Assembly (NCBI GenBank): GCA_021850985.1 | Contig: JAJZJX010000001.1 | Coordinates: forward strand, 62,001-126,000 | Direction of reading: 5' to 3' | DNA: 64,000 nucleotides | Source: a bacterium | Lineage (GTDB): Bacteria > SZUA-79 > Acidulodesulfobacterales > Acidulodesulfobacteraceae | Shown here: piece by piece, positions 62,147-64,000 of the stretch | How positions within the stretch are numbered: the stretch's first letter is position 1 | Layout of the letters: every line of letters starts with the position of its first letter | Notes under the pieces: generated by a model | Told to the model about the DNA's origin: nothing | Seen by the model: the letters and a program-made list of their open reading frames with translations, nothing else | The model's database searches: none | Made by a program: the position numbers and the translations under genes

Positions 62147-62235
62147 TAACGGTTTATTTTTTACTTGAATTAATTTTAAAAATATGTAAAATATTTATAA
62201 CCAGAAAAAATAATTATAAAATATATCTGTCTATT

Positions 62236-63075
62236 ATGAGGATTATCAAATCCGAAGAAATTTCAAACGCCGTTAAAAATTTGATTATTCACTCCAGCAT
62301 AAACTTGCCCGAAGATACGCATAACGGACTTAAAGCCGCCTTTGAACGGGAAATATCGGAACAGGGGAAAACGGTTTTAAGCAAAATCTTATTAAATGCA
62401 GAAATTGCAAAAAACGAATCTAAACCCTTATGTCAGGATACAGGTCTTGCGGTTTTTTTCGTCGAAATAGGCAAAGAAGTATCCGTCGAGGGCAAAAACT
62501 TAACGGAAGCAATCAATGAAGGCACAAGATTAGGATATTCTGAAGGATATTTAAGAAAATCTACGTGCGATCCTATTTCCAGAAAAAACGTAGGCGATAA
62601 CACTCCCGCGATAATTCATTACGAATTTAACGACGGCGAAAAGATTAAAATAATGTATGCCGCAAAAGGCGGCGGCAGCGAAAACATGAGCGCCCTTAAG
62701 ATGATGCGCCCTTCCGACGGAAAAGAGGGAATAATCGACTTTGCGGTAGAAACAATGCGCTCGGCGGGACCTAATCCGTGCCCTCCTAATATTGTCGGCA
62801 TCGGCATAGGGGGAAACTTTGAAAGGTCGGCTATTCTTGCTAAAAAATCGCTTTTTAGAAAACTAAACGAGCCTAACGTCGATACTGAATTAGCGGAAAT
62901 GGAAAAAATTATATTTGAAAAAATTAATAATATAGGAACCGGACCTATGGGATTCGGCGGGATCTGCACCGTTTTAGGGGTTCATATAACCAAAGAACCT
63001 TGCCACATAGCCAGTATGCCGGTAGCGCTTAACGTCGAATGCCATTCTCACAGGCATTCGGAAATTATTTTATAG
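62236..63075 (+). CDS. fumA: Fumarate hydratase class I, alpha subunit
   Basis: A 279-residue subunit of the oxygen-sensitive 4Fe-4S fumarase (TtdA/FumA N-domain family). Cluster cysteines lie in PLCQDTGLAVFF, RSAGPNPCPPNIVGIGIGG and GFGGICTVLGV. The enzyme hydrates fumarate to L-malate. The beta subunit follows 63 bases on. L-tartrate dehydratase is a relative, but sucC next door supports the TCA cycle. Confidence 0.93.
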   Translation: MRIIKSEEISNAVKNLIIHSSINLPEDTHNGLKAAFEREISEQGKTVLSKILLNAEIAKNESKPLCQDTGLAVFFVEIGKEVSVEGKNLTEAINEGTRLGYSEGYLRKSTCDPISRKNVGDNTPAIIHYEFNDGEKIKIMYAAKGGGSENMSALKMMRPSDGKEGIIDFAVETMRSAGPNPCPPNIVGIGIGGNFERSAILAKKSLFRKLNEPNVDTELAEMEKIIFEKINNIGTGPMGFGGICTVLGVHITKEPCHIASMPVALNVECHSHRHSEIIL

Positions 63076-63138
63076 CATAGCATTATTGTATTATTTATAG
63101 TTTATTATTAAACAATTATATTTTACAAATTTTAAAAA

Positions 63139-63702
63139 ATGAGCCCAATAAAAATAACTACTCCTTTAGACGACGAAATTATATTAAAGTTAAAAACCGG
63201 CGATGAAGTTCTTATAAGCGGGACAATCTATACGGCAAGAGACGCGGCTCACTCCAGGTTAGTCAAACTTATCGAAGAAAATAAACCGCTTCCGTTTGAA
63301 CTTAAAGGACAAATAATCTACTACGTCGGACCGACGCCTGAAAAACCCGGCGAAGTTATCGGCTCTGCAGGACCGACCACGAGCTACAGAATGGATAAAT
63401 ATGCGCCGCTCTTATTAGAACACGGCTTGAAAGGCATGATAGGCAAAGGCAAAAGATCTGCGGAAGTAAAAGAATCAATTAAAAAACATAAAGCTGTTTA
63501 TTTCGGGGCAATCGGCGGCGCGGGCGCTTTAATATCGAAAACAATAACGTCAAGCAAGGTTATAGCATATGAAGACCTCCTGTCGGAAGCCGTAAGAAAA
63601 CTAACGGTAGTTGATTTTCCCGCAATTGTCGTAAACGACGTTTACGGCGGCGACCTTTATGAAGAGGGAAGAGAAAAGTATAAAAATAAATACAGCAAAT
63701 AA
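63139..63702 (+). CDS. fumB: Fumarate hydratase class I, beta subunit
   Basis: A 187-residue subunit (TtdB/FumA C-domain): LKTGDEVLISGTIYTARDAAH, YVGPTPEKPGEVIGSAGPTT (as separate motifs) and FGAIGGAGAL form the substrate site. It completes the two-subunit enzyme. 63 bases after the alpha gene. No Shine-Dalgarno before the ATG. Confidence 0.93.
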   Translation: MSPIKITTPLDDEIILKLKTGDEVLISGTIYTARDAAHSRLVKLIEENKPLPFELKGQIIYYVGPTPEKPGEVIGSAGPTTSYRMDKYAPLLLEHGLKGMIGKGKRSAEVKESIKKHKAVYFGAIGGAGALISKTITSSKVIAYEDLLSEAVRKLTVVDFPAIVVNDVYGGDLYEEGREKYKNKYSK

Positions 63703-63750
63703 ATATCGTTATAATAAGTATAATCAAATTAACATACGGGAACAATTACT

Positions 63751-64000
63751 ATGGATATTCATGAATATCAGGCAAAAGAATTATTAAACAGGCACGGGAT
63801 TAAAACTCTTAAATCTATTTTATGCTTTAAACCGGACGAAGTTTACAACGCTTATAAAACTTTATCGTCTTCGGTAGCTGCGGTAAAAGCGCAGGTTCAC
63901 GCAGGCGGAAGAGGCAAAGGCGGCGGCGTTAAAATAGTAAAATCTGCCGATGAAGCAAAGTCTATTGCCGAAAAAATGATAGGGATGACCCTTGTAACTG
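63751..64000 (+). CDS. sucC: Succinyl-CoA synthetase beta subunit, partial
   Basis: The first 83 codons; the gene continues past the window edge. MDIHEYQAKELLNRHGIK is the family start, and VKAQVHAGGRGKGGGVKI the ATP-grasp nucleotide-binding loop. Together with fumarase it covers part of a TCA cycle or its reductive branch: succinyl-CoA to succinate with ATP or GTP formation. Confidence 0.93.
   Translation, partial: MDIHEYQAKELLNRHGIKTLKSILCFKPDEVYNAYKTLSSSVAAVKAQVHAGGRGKGGGVKIVKSADEAKSIAEKMIGMTLVT

Overview
The window is AT-rich, gene-dense bacterial chromosome. It has an outer-membrane efflux set (TolC/EmrA/EmrB), a class A penicillin-binding protein and lipoproteins, so the host is Gram-negative. 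The haem route (CobA-HemD fusion, precorrin-2 dehydrogenase, AhbC, AhbD) is the siroheme-dependent pathway known from sulfate reducers and archaea. With cytochrome bd oxidase and a heterodimeric Fe-S fumarase this suggests an anaerobe or microaerophile of deltaproteobacterial (Desulfobacterota-like) type. That placement is inference; there is no rRNA gene in the window, and I saw no tRNA.

Layout. 0-3.5 kb: a cut-off gene, an Rrf2 regulator and cydAB. 3.8-6.9 kb: polA and an RDD membrane protein. 7-16.2 kb: tetrapyrrole block reading leftwards (hemA, hemC, cobA-hemD, ahbC, ahbD; to the right an HemX/CcsA-like protein, precorrin-2 dehydrogenase, AMMECR1 protein and OsmC). 16.4-23.5 kb: gpsA, gyrA, moaA, PBP1A. 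23.6-28.7 kb: a Cys-rich protein, ArsR repressor and TolC-EmrA-EmrB pump, probably one metal/metalloid-responsive operon. 28.8-32.9 kb: glycogen phosphorylase and two unrecognised proteins.

33-47.4 kb is a defence and toxin-antitoxin island: AbiE pair, nested ATPase genes, an MNT with a broken partner, a type I restriction-modification locus (hsdR with a C-terminal S24/LexA-like peptidase domain, hsdS, an HTH fragment, frameshifted hsdM), two VapBC-type pairs and an MNT/HEPN pair. Two identical-spacing palindromes (ATGTGCA-N5-TGCACAT) lie upstream of hsdM.

47.6-64 kb returns to core and accessory metabolism: YjbQ, SDR, LRV-repeat protein, DUF488, a dead GGDEF gene, sulfite-oxidase-like protein, nitroreductase, ABC-type binding lipoprotein, a very divergent DprA next to topA, a c-haem HAMP sensor without output domain, YggS, Maf, proC, an MFS carrier, a His-rich CDF exporter, fumarase alpha/beta and the start of sucC.

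Intergenic spaces carry several families of palindromic repeats: about 90-bp elements ending in AGGAAAAGGTGTCAGATT (four full copies and one half copy), small GGGGACAGAATT palindromes, and a TCATTGCGAGCATATCTTT pair around proC/MFS. One AAGGAGGGG-type hairpin sits inside hsdS as coding sequence.
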